Shown piece by piece: positions 20,171 through 32,922 of a DNA stretch of 64,000 nucleotides. The position numbers and the translations under genes were made by a program. The stretch covers positions 16,958,772 through 17,022,771 of the forward strand of contig OZ026598.1 of NCBI GenBank assembly GCA_964020085.1, written 5' to 3'. Below the pieces are notes generated by a model. That model was not told where the DNA came from. It saw only the letters and a program-made list of their open reading frames with translations, and did no database searches. Numbering within the stretch: position 1 is the first letter of the stretch; each line of letters starts with the position of its first letter. Origin of the DNA: Micromussa lordhowensis. Taxonomy: Eukaryota > Cnidaria > Anthozoa > Scleractinia > Lobophylliidae.

Positions 20171-21806
20171 TAATTTCACAACTGCATAACTTGCGTGTAT
20201 AACTGCGATGATAAATCAGGTCTTCAAAATTCTCACATCTTCCTTTTTACGAGGGGGCATAAAAAATCGACAAGAAATAGCCTGGGTTCGTTTGAAATAT
20301 TTAATTCCAGGCATATAAAGAGCTTTTCAAAGTAAATTTGAAAGTTCTCGTTCGCTCATTGGCTAACGTTTATGATCAGCAAGAGAACGGACGCATATGT
20401 AGTCTGTGGATCCACAGCTACTTTGACAATGTTATAACACAGCTCATTGAAAACAGGAGGAGAGGCGTATAAAAAGGTGGCATCTAATTGTTCACTTCAT
20501 CATGCAGTCTCTGCGCGCCATAAGGCGCATAAGGCCGAAATTGTTCACTTAAATAGCCCTTTTATCAGTTAACTCTTATCATTTGCATTATGATCTAAAC
20601 CAACTGGACGCGAGGTAATTTCGGGCAGGGACTACACAATTACCTTGAAAAGAGCTATCCATGCCCAGCATGTGAAGTCATTTTTCATGCTTGGCATAAA
20701 AAAGCCATCTTTCACGCCTGGCGCGACAAAAACTTGTTATGTAGTCCTTTTCATGTCGGGCACGGGGAAACGCTATTAAAAATATGAATCGTATATTTAT
20801 TTTCTTTGTAAATGAAACAATGCCATCGACAGCCTGTCTAGGAATTAGTGGTTCGTGGAGTGCGTTGTTAGAATTTGGGATCGAATAATAATAGAACGAA
20901 GCATTATAAGCTGTTACGCACTTGCAGCACTTTAAAAGACCATAGCGAAGATTGTCGTCATTGTCCTTTCGGTTAGAGAGCGAGGCATCATACAGCAAGT
21001 CATATGTCGGTAAGCTTGTCGCGCCCTTGAAAAGTTTATAAAAAAAGGCTACTTGCTTCTGTATGCATTTTCGTCATCCACAGCTAGTAAGTTGAATCCG
21101 TTGTGCATATTTTTTAATGCGTATTAATTTCGAGGACCCTTAGCTCTTTAGATAGTTCTTTAATTATTTATTAATAATTATACCTTTTTTCAGAGAGATT
21201 CACAGAACAGAGTGTTTCACGGTGAATGTGTGTTTTTCTTTGTGTGTGCGTATCTGCTGCTAGCTAGAACGAAAAAAAACATACAGTTGCAGTTGCGAGA
21301 TTAATGTGACCGTTCGCCCTAATGTGTGAAAATGGAACACTCTGAGCTCCACAGTTGATCAAGAGTTATAAATTCATCGATTGCTCAAAAACATCGACGG
21401 AACTTTTTCTAGCACGTTGAGGGAGTGAAGACATTAAAGAAAACATATGTTATAAACGATTTCAGCATCTCGACCTTAACTCTGTTTCTGACAACTAAGC
21501 ATGACAAAAACTAGGGACCATCCGGTAAAGCATAAAACACCTTTTCGTTGATGACTGTTATAAATCCTTGTTATAAAGAAAAAAAAGAAAAAGCCAAACA
21601 TAAATACGTACAGGTTATATAGGGAAAACAGTTTTCTCGTGACAGAGATAAAAATTTTGATAAATTTCAAGGGTAAACGTTTAACGTCATCGTGATATAA
21701 ATCGCTCTCATGTCACTGCGACGAACAGGAAAAAGAAAAAAAAAAGAAAAGAGAAATAAATAATCCAGTCTTTTCGCGGCAGGAATTGCTGGGTTTCAGC
21801 TCTAGA
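20171..21806. other. upstream region of the receptor gene
   Basis: No exon is recognised. The stretch should include the promoter and 5' untranslated region of the gene starting at 21807/21840, but I cannot mark a transcription start. Confidence 0.4.
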
Positions 21807-21900
21807 ATGCAAGAGCATATACCCACCCGTACCTTCAAGATGCTTTTCCTGCTATCTATTTTCACATTGAATTTCAAAGACGGCACCCATGGATTACCAG
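21807..21900 (+). CDS. exon 1: signal peptide
   Basis: ATG at 21840 gives MLFLLSIFTLNF, a hydrophobic signal core, ending phase 1 at donor CCAG|GTAAGC. An in-frame ATG at 21807 adds a polar basic leader (MQEHIPTRTFK); either start is possible. Confidence 0.7.
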
Positions 21901-24900
21901 GTAAGCAGAAAGTTTTTTCTTTTTCTTTCTTTTTTTTTTTTCCATCGTCTTAAAATGCAGTTCTCTCCAACAGTTCTAAAAAAATAATTCATACAGTAAC
22001 AGTACTATTGGAGCGATAGGTTTCACTTTCCATAACATTTTTAGCAACCGTGTATTGACAGGCCAACAGACTACATTAAGTTGAGGGTATAACCAGGATG
22101 GTACGATATTTCATGGCGATATTTTGCATCGATAAAGGTACCAAGACGACTTTTTCCCTCCCGAAGGGTGTGAACCCAAGCCCACTTTACAGGTTGCGCG
22201 TTAACCCAGATTAGGTGTCGGTTTTTGCTTGAACGCCAATCAAAATGTGTGTAAAGTTGATTTCTATTGTTTCTCTGATAGTGTGCGGCTCAGTGGTGGA
22301 CAACTCTCTGAGAAGTCCCGGATATCCGAACAAGTACCCAAGCAGTATGCATTGCAATTATACGGTGTCTATTCCACATGGAATGGCCCTGAATATTTAC
22401 TTTGACGATTTCAAAATGGAGTATGAAGATTCTTGCATGTAAGTAGACGCAGCTACTGCTTAATTGTCCTTATTTTGAAGAGTAAGGTCGCAGAAGCTTT
22501 GTTACCAATCAATGCGTGTTCAAAACTGCAACAGCAATATTGGGCACTTTCCAATCGAGCAGAAAGTCCGGTTGAACTTTCTTAAATTTCCAGTGGCAAA
22601 TGGAGCAGCACTTACCAGAACCTCTGGAAAATAAGACGCCCTTGCGAGGCAGGGTCACTCCAATTGTCGAAAGTTTCATGCCAGGAACATCCTAGTTAAT
22701 GGCTGTGGAGGAGGCTAGGAACATCCGTTCCACTTGATTTTTTCCCGAAACTTCGGTAATATTCGGTAAGCATTTCAAGAATTTAGCATTTTCCGTTCCA
22801 CTTGCAAGCTTTGTGTAGTTCCAGAACTCTTGGTTGACTGGAAAGCCCAGATGATGTCAGTCATTATCTTGCAACTGTGCATTCTTGTTAACCGGAAAGA
22901 CCATGAAGTAAACTGAAATGTTGATGAGCAGCGAGATACGTTTTCTTTTCTTTTATGCTTTCCCATCCTTTACAGATAGTTGCAGTAACCAAGATCACCA
23001 ACACAAAACTGACCAATCGGCTTACAGGGCACAGCCACCGAAATCCAACTACAGTCTAGCGTTTGAACTAATCAGTGTTTAGAGCTAAAACAACCATAAA
23101 TATATCAAATCAATAAGAAAATTTTCCCGAAAGAGAAACTCGCTGGATTAACTACATTTTGGATATCGAGGATTTATATAAAGAGGCTGCATGCTAAGGC
23201 CGGGAAAAACTGTAACACCCTAAAAAGGACAAAAGCATTCATTAAACTTCAGTGGACAATATCATATATTGTTAAAAATTTGAAGTTAACAAGATCTGCA
23301 TTCGTTGTCGTAGGTCAAGCGGTGATAAAATGAATTGCCTCAGAGACACGGATTTCCGCCAAGGGGACAGAAAAGGCAAACCTCTGACCAAATGTGTCTA
23401 TGTGATTGTTTCAATAAGGTCGTCAAAAAAACTTACAGGTGTCTATGCCTGGAATCTGTGTTATTTAGGTATGATTACATGAAGATTACAGACGAAAATA
23501 GTACAACCGTTGGTGTGTACTGCGGTGAGCAGACTGGACGTGCTGTTGATGTTACTGGAAGCCACATAGTGCTAATATTCCACTCAGACTTCTGGCAAGA
23601 AGAAAGGGGATACTTGATTCTTTTCACTGCTGTGTCACTGTGTAAGTCCAATTCGAATAAAGCGCGATGCTTTTAAGTTGAGGCAATCATTATTGGGAAG
23701 ATTCTTCCTGAACAACGAAAAAAATGAAAAGTGCATGACTAGATTACGTCATTAAATTCAAATCATCTCATCTCTCACAAATTAGAAAGAACAATCTTTC
23801 CTCAATATGCATGGACAAGGTGCAGCTTTATCAGCCTTTAGAGTATTTGATTGTTGATGTCCAATGTGCTCTTAACTTCCGCTGGGTTTATTGTGTGATT
23901 GAGAAAATAGTTAAAGTTAAATTTATACACGAGAGATCGTGTTTGACCACAACAATAACGGAGAAGAGAGTTGAAAACACGACGCGTAGAGGAGTATTTA
24001 ATTTTTAACGAGCTTCGAAAAGGGAAAAATGAAATCGTAAGCAATCCGTGCTAATTAAAATCGGATATTCAAACACGATTATGATTAGCTTTGATTAAAT
24101 TTGATGAATTATTAATGAATTTGAGGATAATATTTTGTCTTCTAGCCTGCGGCTCAGTGGTTTCTGACTCGCTGAAAAGTCCTGGATATCAAAGCAGCTA
24201 CCCAAGCAACATAGACTGCGTTTATTCGGCTCCTATCCCACAAGACTGGCAGTTAAATGTTTACTTTCACGATTTTCAACTGCAAGATAATCCCTCATGC
24301 GAGTAAGAAACGACATCATATATGCTTTTATCATTGTTGGTTTACACACATTAACAATTAGTAACACTAATAGGGAAATTACACTCTGCAAAAGCATAAC
24401 ACTAAAGGCGGAAGAAGATTAAAGAAAATATTATTAGAATAATACTAGACCTTGACCTGATTATTGTATTTTGTAATTTATCGTGTGTATAGTGTTCGAT
24501 CGTCATATTTTTTTCTTTGTTTAAGCCATGACTATTTAATGATTCTGAATGAGAAGAAGGAAACGTTTGGTGTGTATTGTGGTTTGAAGACTGGAACAAC
24601 GGTTGTTGTATCTGGAAACTACGCCGTGATGAAATTCCATTCAGACGACAGTGTTGAAGAAAAAGGCTTTCTGATAGTTTTCACTGCTACGCCTGCCAGT
24701 AAGTAAAGTTGAAATGTGGCTTGATGTTTGGCAGTTCTGATAATTAATGAGCTTGCGGATTACGAATGTATGGGCGCTCTCCATTTAAACCAAGAATTCC
24801 AAAAATTTCGAAACGGAGACAAATGGTAACGAAATTTCTTGGAAAAGTTTCCAGGAAATCTGAAAATTGTTGAATTTCCGAAAAGCAAAATTCAGGGGAT

Positions 24901-26984
24901 TCCGGGAGGAGAGTCAAATGGAACGAAAATTCTTGGTAAGAAATTTCCGAAAATTTCGGAATACCTCCCAAGCTTGTCATGTTTTCGGAAATTCCGGAAA
25001 ATGCTGTTTCATTCGCCACTGGAAATTTCCGGAAATGCATGCAATCTAGAATTTTTGGTGGAATGGAAAGCGCCCCATGCGTTTTATATTATGATACCAA
25101 ACAACAAGAAGTTTCATTCATTACCGTACCGAAATTGGCAATCAGCCAATAAGAGGCCGTGTCTACTATCCTGATATCCTACGATATCAAGTCACTGACC
25201 TGATATGGTTACGATATCATGGTCGCTTGGTCGAATTTTGGTGCGGTAAATACCTAATCGTGCCATTTTGTACGCTTCGGCGGCACATCAGACTACGTCT
25301 TGCCAAAGACCGTGTTTGACTACACTTTCAACTACTGAGAAGAGAGCTGAAACTACTCCATGCGAGCAATGACTCGGCTAAACTCGTCTGATTTGCCGCC
25401 GAAGTGTACCAAAAAGAGGCGATTAGGTATCAATACTACACGGCCACAATATTGAGCCATCTCCACGGATAGTACAAATTAAATTACGTCTTGACACATG
25501 TATTTCTCTATTTTGTGTTTCTGCTTTGAATAGAGCCCAAAGTCATGCTATCATCTCCTATTGTGCGAACTTTCTCTGGCTACAGTATCTCCACTTGCTC
25601 GGCTAGTGGAACTCCCCCCGTGCACACAGCATTAGTAAGAAACTCTTCAACTCTAAGAAATACAACCGACAAGAATGTTCAAGATATCCGATTATTTGAG
25701 GAAGGAAAGTACTCTTGCGTGGCCAGCAGCACGTATGGAACAGACGTCAGAGAGTTTAAAGTCATTTTTATAGGTTAGACCTTTAAGACAAACACTCACA
25801 AATATTGATATATGCAATTGTGGTATATATGTACATGATAGTGACGCGAAGAGCTCAATTAGCCATGGTGTTGCTATTGACACGGGTTTTCACTGCAAGC
25901 TCCTACATTTCTATTGCATATTAGTATAAGTTCCCTAGATTTCTATCACGAATGCCGTTCTTTGATTGGCTACGCTACTCACTATCTATTCTGTTGTAGA
26001 TGGCGATTAGCCTGGCAATGTATGCTTGTTGACAAAATGACGGCTGCTTCTTTGTGTTGAATGACTAGTAGATTTATACTAATAGGATAAGGCTATTCGC
26101 TCTCGATTTTTATGGGTGATACAGTAAAAACCTGGCATAATAGGTTCTTGTATTTTGAGGTAGTTATTGGCAATTTAGGCTAAGTAGGTCCTTTCTATGC
26201 AGGAGATGTAGTTGTTGATTATCAGTATTAACAAGTGCATTATGACAAGCCTATGATTACAGAATGTATATCTAGTGTTACCTCTATAACAAGGGTTCAT
26301 AATTGAACATTAACCCACATATAAGAACCTGCTTGATCTTGCTTGCCTAAACAGGTTCTTACATTTTTGTGTATTAAAATGGCAAATTTCTGCCAGCGAG
26401 TTATTAAACCACTAGCTAGGTTCTTACTCGAGGGTTTTCATTGTAGTTGACTCATGCTGCATACTAGTGGTCTAATGGATAGCTTGCTGGACTCCAGATC
26501 GAGCTGTCTGGTTTTGAGCTCTGGCCGGGTTCAGTGCGTTGAGTTCTTTACTCTCTCTGTGCCTCTCTCAGCCCGGTTGTAAACGGGTACCAGATAATTT
26601 ATATTGCCCCCCAAATATAGAAAACTGAACTAAAATAAGAGTAATAACGCCCCAAACAATCACGAGTAGGCTCACCATATTTGTAGAGCATGGTGTAAGG
26701 GCTCATTACCCATGATGGCTAAGCCAATGAAAACACTCCAATTGCATTATCCAATGATCCAGATTTTAAATAATTACCAATTATTCCACAAGCGCGCGTT
26801 GGATATGAGATGGTAGATGGCCAACGAGGCGCTATAATCATCTCATATCCAACAAGGGCGAGTGGACTAATTGTTTTATTAAAAATGCCCAAAAATATAG
26901 CAAACTAAATTAAAAAAAAGAATAAAAACGCCTAAAAAAATCACGCGTACGCTTACCATATTCGTAGAACATGGTATAATCGCT

Positions 26985-27019
<35 letters not shown>

Positions 27020-30000
27020 GACAGTTTTCATTGGCTTAGCCATCACGGGCTATGAGCCATTATACCATGCTCTACGAATATGGTAAGCGTACGCGTGATT
27101 TTTTTGAGGCGTATTTATTTATTTTTTTAAGTTTAGTTTGGTATATTTTGGGGCGTTTTTAATAAAACAATTATTCCACTCACCCTTGTTGGATATGAGA
27201 TGATTATAGCCAACTCGGCGCTATGCGCCTCGTTGGCTATCTAACATCTCATATCCAACGCGCGCTTGTGGAATAATTGTTAAATAGCCCATGATGGCTA
27301 AGCCAATGAAAACTCTCGAATTGCATTATCCAATGATCCAGTTTTTTATAACATGGAATATCCCATTTGTCACTTGTATTAATATATTTTTTTGGTATAC
27401 CGGGAGAGTTGAAGTGACTTGTGGGATATTCCACGGTATACCACTCGAAAGCGTTGTATAACTAGCATTTATTATTCATTCAAAATATTTCCTTCTTTCT
27501 GATTGGTTAAAACCACACGCAAAATTCACCATAAGCAGCTGTTGTTGACCAAATTTGCAAAGAATTTTGTCACATTCAACCGATGACGTCAAAAGTGCAG
27601 CCCGCTGCAGATTATTGAACCATTGATGTCAAAATGACGTCAGAAGTGTAGCCTGCTGCAGATTATTGAACCATTGACCAAGAAAACCTGGTGCCGATAT
27701 ATATTGTTGGAGGGTGCGAAATTTCTCGACCTGCAGAATTCTTCATATCCTACGAAAGCCGAATTCAATAAATGAAAAATATTCAGTCGTATACGTGCTG
27801 GCCCATATTGCTAGTTTACGCATACAGCTAGTGACCTTTGCTTACCTATATAATTTATTGTTGTATCCATTTAGATTGTGGAAATCGGTGTTTGCCTAAA
27901 CTTCACAAAAATCTCCTCTTAAACACCGTCTACTGCAGCAATTTAACATCATTCACGGAAGTTATTTATTGCGTCCCCAAAATGACTCAAGATATGTAAG
28001 TTTTCCCCATTTTTCTTTTTTTTATCCGTAATTTCCCCTTGTTCCGTCACTGAATGATTAAGGTGGCTCATAAAGGTTTCCAGCATTTTGCTGCAAATCT
28101 TCTTTAAGGGATCATGTCAACGCTACCCCTCGTGTTTAGTTAATGTTACAATGATAGAATCAAACAATTCCCAATCATTGGTGAATAAATTATGGCCCTA
28201 ACTCAAAAGGTTACTACAGCAATATAATAACCCACTTAGACAACAACAATTTTAGCTTTCTGGGCTCATTGGTGACCGTCGAACAGTGATCAGCGTGTTA
28301 AAATTTAATTTGCCAAGTAAAAAACAAATGTGGGCGTGCTGAAATTTGAATTGACCAATCAGGATTCAGCAGGTGGGAAAAACTTTAATGTCTTGGCGTC
28401 AATGTAAGTTAACAGGAAAGGCATTGAAATCAGGCACCTTTTCACACTGGGGATGATACTAAATATTCACGAAAAGAAATTTACAATTCCCAAAACCATA
28501 TCAGATTGTAAAAAGTGAAAAATATGAAACGTTTTGTGTCTCTAAGCTTCTAATTTGGCGCCAAAAATGGGTCGCCGGCATCTTGCATGGTAACTCGCTC
28601 GTAGTTCATCGTGTGTTGCCAGGTAGGCCTATTTGGAACAAAATATGCTGTTCCTCGTCAAATCAAACGCGGAAGTTAACTATTAGAAGAGGCCAAAGCA
28701 ACTTTAGCATCGTCTTTATTTTTGTTATCTACGAATAAAAAGGCTATTATCGGTAGGACAGCTCTGTTTTGACTGCCGCTCGTACTGCGGGTTCAGCCGC
28801 CGCATGCGACTTGCTTGCTCATTTTAATGGACCCGTGATATCGCTTACATTAACATATATCTGGTAAAAGGGTCCTAACGCAAACTGCAGTGTCAAAATC
28901 CGCGGCAAACATCCCTAAACAGCGATAGCAAAAACAATAATGAGCAATAAAATGGCCACTGTGGTGCGCTATGAGTATTATTACATTTCTTAGCTGTATT
29001 TTCAAAATACGGTCAAAGTTTAAAACTTTTCGTAGTCTTAAAATCGTGACGGCGAATTTTCATCTTTTCATTTTTAAGGGACAGTCTATCTTAAAGTGCC
29101 CCTGTGAAATTTTTTTTTTTCCTTTGGATTTCAAAACTATGTTAACTAAACACTAAGTGACCCAAGTTTTAATCCTTGATTTAAAAAAGGCACTTTCCTA
29201 TTTAATGATCCGTCATTACTAAATTTAAGTTCTTGAGAGAGCTGGATCGAGGAGAAAATGACGTCAAAGGCTCACTAGTTTAAGAATGCAATGCGTGTGT
29301 ACGCTGGAGAATTAATATGCAGCACGGGAGTTTTGGGCTTTCACACTTTTAAACTCGCACTTTGCATACATAATAAGCTGCGTTCACACGCTGAAATTTT
29401 AAGCTGGTGAGAATTTGACATCACTTTTCTCGGATCCAACCCTCTGAGGTCAAATCGGCCAGGTTTGAACGTGAGTGATGGCGGATCGTGAAATACAAAA
29501 CTTACGCTCAAAATAAACGGCCTTTGGATTAAAATGAAAGGTCAGAATTTTGCCAGTCAAGTGTTAAGAAAACACACTTTCAGAATCTCAAGAAAAAAAG
29601 GAAGTGATTTTTTTTTATCACAGGGGCACTTTAAGGGTGCTTGTAGAAAAGAAGAGCTCCACAATGCGTACATATGTGGGCTACATTAGCGTCCAGAGGG
29701 CTTGTTGAATGGATGGGAGGTGTTTATTGAGAACGGGGATTTTTTTCAAAACAGGATACCTATTTTATTTGTCCGCTTGTCGGTTAGTAATTTTCTGATT
29801 GACTGAAGGAGATAAGACCGTCAAGTAACCGGACGTTAAATGTACAGTGCGTAGTGAGTATACAGGGCTCTAATGGATATAGATTCTTAGTCCTTGCTGC
29901 GATTAGTCAAGGTTAATTTTGTTTAGAGGAGAGGAGTATATTGTAAAGGGAAACGATTGGAACCAGCAGGGGTACTCCCTATAAATTAAAAATGCCTTTG

Positions 30001-32889
30001 GCTTCGGCCGGTTTACTGTTTAAAAGGATCACTGTTGTAACAATCCACGTAAATACCGTCAAAGATCTGGCGGGATACCGTCGGGTTAACACTGAAATTA
30101 GGCGGTCATTTCGGAAATTTGGTCTGATGGGATCAGGTGAATTTGTTTCGCTCGTGTTTTTACGCCTACACTGACACCCACTGATTATTGCTATGATTGC
30201 CGACAAACAAGCAGCTAAGAGAAGGTTTTACTTTACTTCTCTTCCCCTCCCTCCCTATTCCCTTTGCTGGAGGAGAGAAACCACTAAAGCATATTGTAGA
30301 CGCGGAAAAAAATTAAATGCGAAAATCCCAAAAGGGTCTTTTAAATTAATTGTAAGTGCTTTGTTTCTCCTGGTAGGTATATCTCTTCAAGCAATCTTTC
30401 AGATCTTCTAGCTGAAGTATTCTCTAACTTCTCAATGCTAGAGTCACTGTGAGTGTATTTTTTTTTTTTTTTTGCAGTGGTGGATCCAGGGGAAAATAAC
30501 TAGATAAGAAAAAATGTAATAAGTAAACTAGGTCTTGGGGCAGGATCCGCGAAGTGTGCCTCTCTTCCCCACTCCACTCCCCCTCAGTTTTTGCCACCTA
30601 GGTGTTAACTGGTGAATTTTGGAAATGAAACCTACGCTGCACCTCGCCACCCAAACGGGTCGTTTAGTCGGCAAGGAATGGTTCGAAAGTACCTTTCAGA
30701 AATGGTAAGGTAGTGCACTAAATTTGCCGCTGCAGGGAAACCTTATTAACAGTGTTTTGGTCTACTGGTACAGGGGTGGTGTTTTTTTTAGGCTCACTCT
30801 GTAACTCTCAGAGTATCAGCGACTTTCATATAACCCACAATGCATTTGGTTTTCCCCACAAAATTTTGCATAAACTATTGTCATCTATTCTCAAGTGTAT
30901 TTGAAAACAATAGTTTATGCAAAATTTTGTGGGGAAAACAAAATGCATTGCGGGTTATATGAAAGTCGCTAATTAAAGCCAACACAATGAAACTTGAATG
31001 ATTTATAAGACATCCAAAGCTATTGAAACGATGGAACATGCAAGAATGACGTCACATATGACATAGAAATGACACCATCAGTTCGAAATAATTTTTTGAA
31101 ACGTCAGACAACCGCCACAAAACGCATAAGAATAATGGAAACCGATAAAGAAATCAAATCTTTATTAAATTCAAAGAAGTACTGCAAGAAATCCATTAAG
31201 TGCAACAGAATATAAATTTGAAAAACATGTTTCCAGGAAAAATTCAAGACCCTGGACTGATGACACAAATTTCTTTCCAGATAAGTCTTAGGAAAATTCG
31301 CCAAAGTTCTCCATTTATCTATCCGTTGATAATTTATGATTAATACAACCTGTTAAAAAGCTATAAAGCAGTTGCGTATTTGCAGTGGTTCACACGTAGA
31401 TTTAAGAATGGGGAAAATGCTTGCCGATTTTCCAGAAATCCGAGAAGAGATCCGGAGAGGGTATCAAATTGATCAGGGACCTTTGAATAACTTTTGAACG
31501 ATTTGTGCTTGGATTCTTTGTAATTATTTGAGATAAAGAGTGAATCTTGTATTGATGAAAACAATTGTCGACGAATTGTTGGAAAGATTACATTACCTCG
31601 AAAAGAGAGAGGAGAATTTTTCCTACTTTTTTTGTTCTTACCACAGTTTGGTTTCACATGGGAAAAGAATGTGAAAATGAAAAATATTTTTAAACAAATC
31701 GGTCCACCTGTGGGATATTTCTCGTTTAATCCTCACGTTGTATCCTCTCCTTTCGTGTAAAAATTCATTCCAAGCCTGTACTAACCCTGAATATTTGTTA
31801 CATAGAGCGTGTTCTCCCGGTTCCTTCAGCTATTTCGGGACTGTCTAGAGAAGTCCTATCGGCACTATCTCAAGAAGTCCCAACTGGCAGGGGGGGGGGG
31901 GGGGTAGACCAGTTAGCTATTAACGAGCGTGGCAGGGAGTTGAACCAGGGTCTACCGAGAAACAACTCCAGCTTAGTGGTCAGAGCGGGACTTGTATCTC
32001 CGTGGCCTCCGTATTTTAAGTCCGGCGCTTTAACCACTCGGCCACGCTGCCTCTACCAAGCTAGATAAAATTCACTCTCTTTGAAATGGACCAGCTACGC
32101 TCTCTTTACTGACTAAATTTATCAATCAATCCATCAATCTTAGGGAGTTGTCTTCATGCAGTATCGCATTTCTCCCTGACGGAGTGTTTGCCACACTGAC
32201 AATTCTTCGTACTCTGTAAGTGATTTCTATCTCATTGAGAGTACAAAAAATGACTAATCGTTTGTGCAGCCTGTTGTTTTATGGGTGTAGAATTAACACT
32301 AGGAAACATAAGGGGAAAGTACAAGTTTATCGCTATCATTTAGGAGTAGGAAGCCTAGCTGAGAAGAGAGAACTCGATACACTGTGAAAGTAAGGTATGG
32401 TATGTTTATGGAGAACTTGACAGTGCTTACTTCCTAAAAGCGATCGTAAATATTATTTTCGTCAAGACTGTTATTACGCAATCGTCTCATAGCTTGGACT
32501 GCCTGTGCGTATACCATTCTAAAGAAAAGAAGATAAAAAAGCACAAGCTATCCAAGTGTGGTTACCATAGTAACATAAAGCTGCATAAAAATGACATATA
32601 CGATCACGATATTGTTGAGGGAAGATCTGATCGGTAAACCAGAAGATTAATTGTATTAGCTGAGATATAAAATAATATATAAAATGCTTGAGTCTTTTGT
32701 AAATCTATGCCGACAGACTTACTCAGTTTTCTACCTTCAATCCGCTCCCCTGGCCACAAAAAATTTGGTCTACATATAAAATTTACCAAAAAATTCTTCC
32801 TGGGTTTAAAGGTGATGTTACGAGCCGATTTTCAACGCCAGTTTTCAACGCCGATTTTCAACGCCAATTTTTAACGCAACATTGTTGCG

Positions 32890-32922
<33 letters not shown>

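Noticed and set aside
23335..23468. Coding upstream part of the frame before exon 3
   Set aside because: CUB similarity begins exactly at the acceptor at 23468; the earlier residues have no CUB character.
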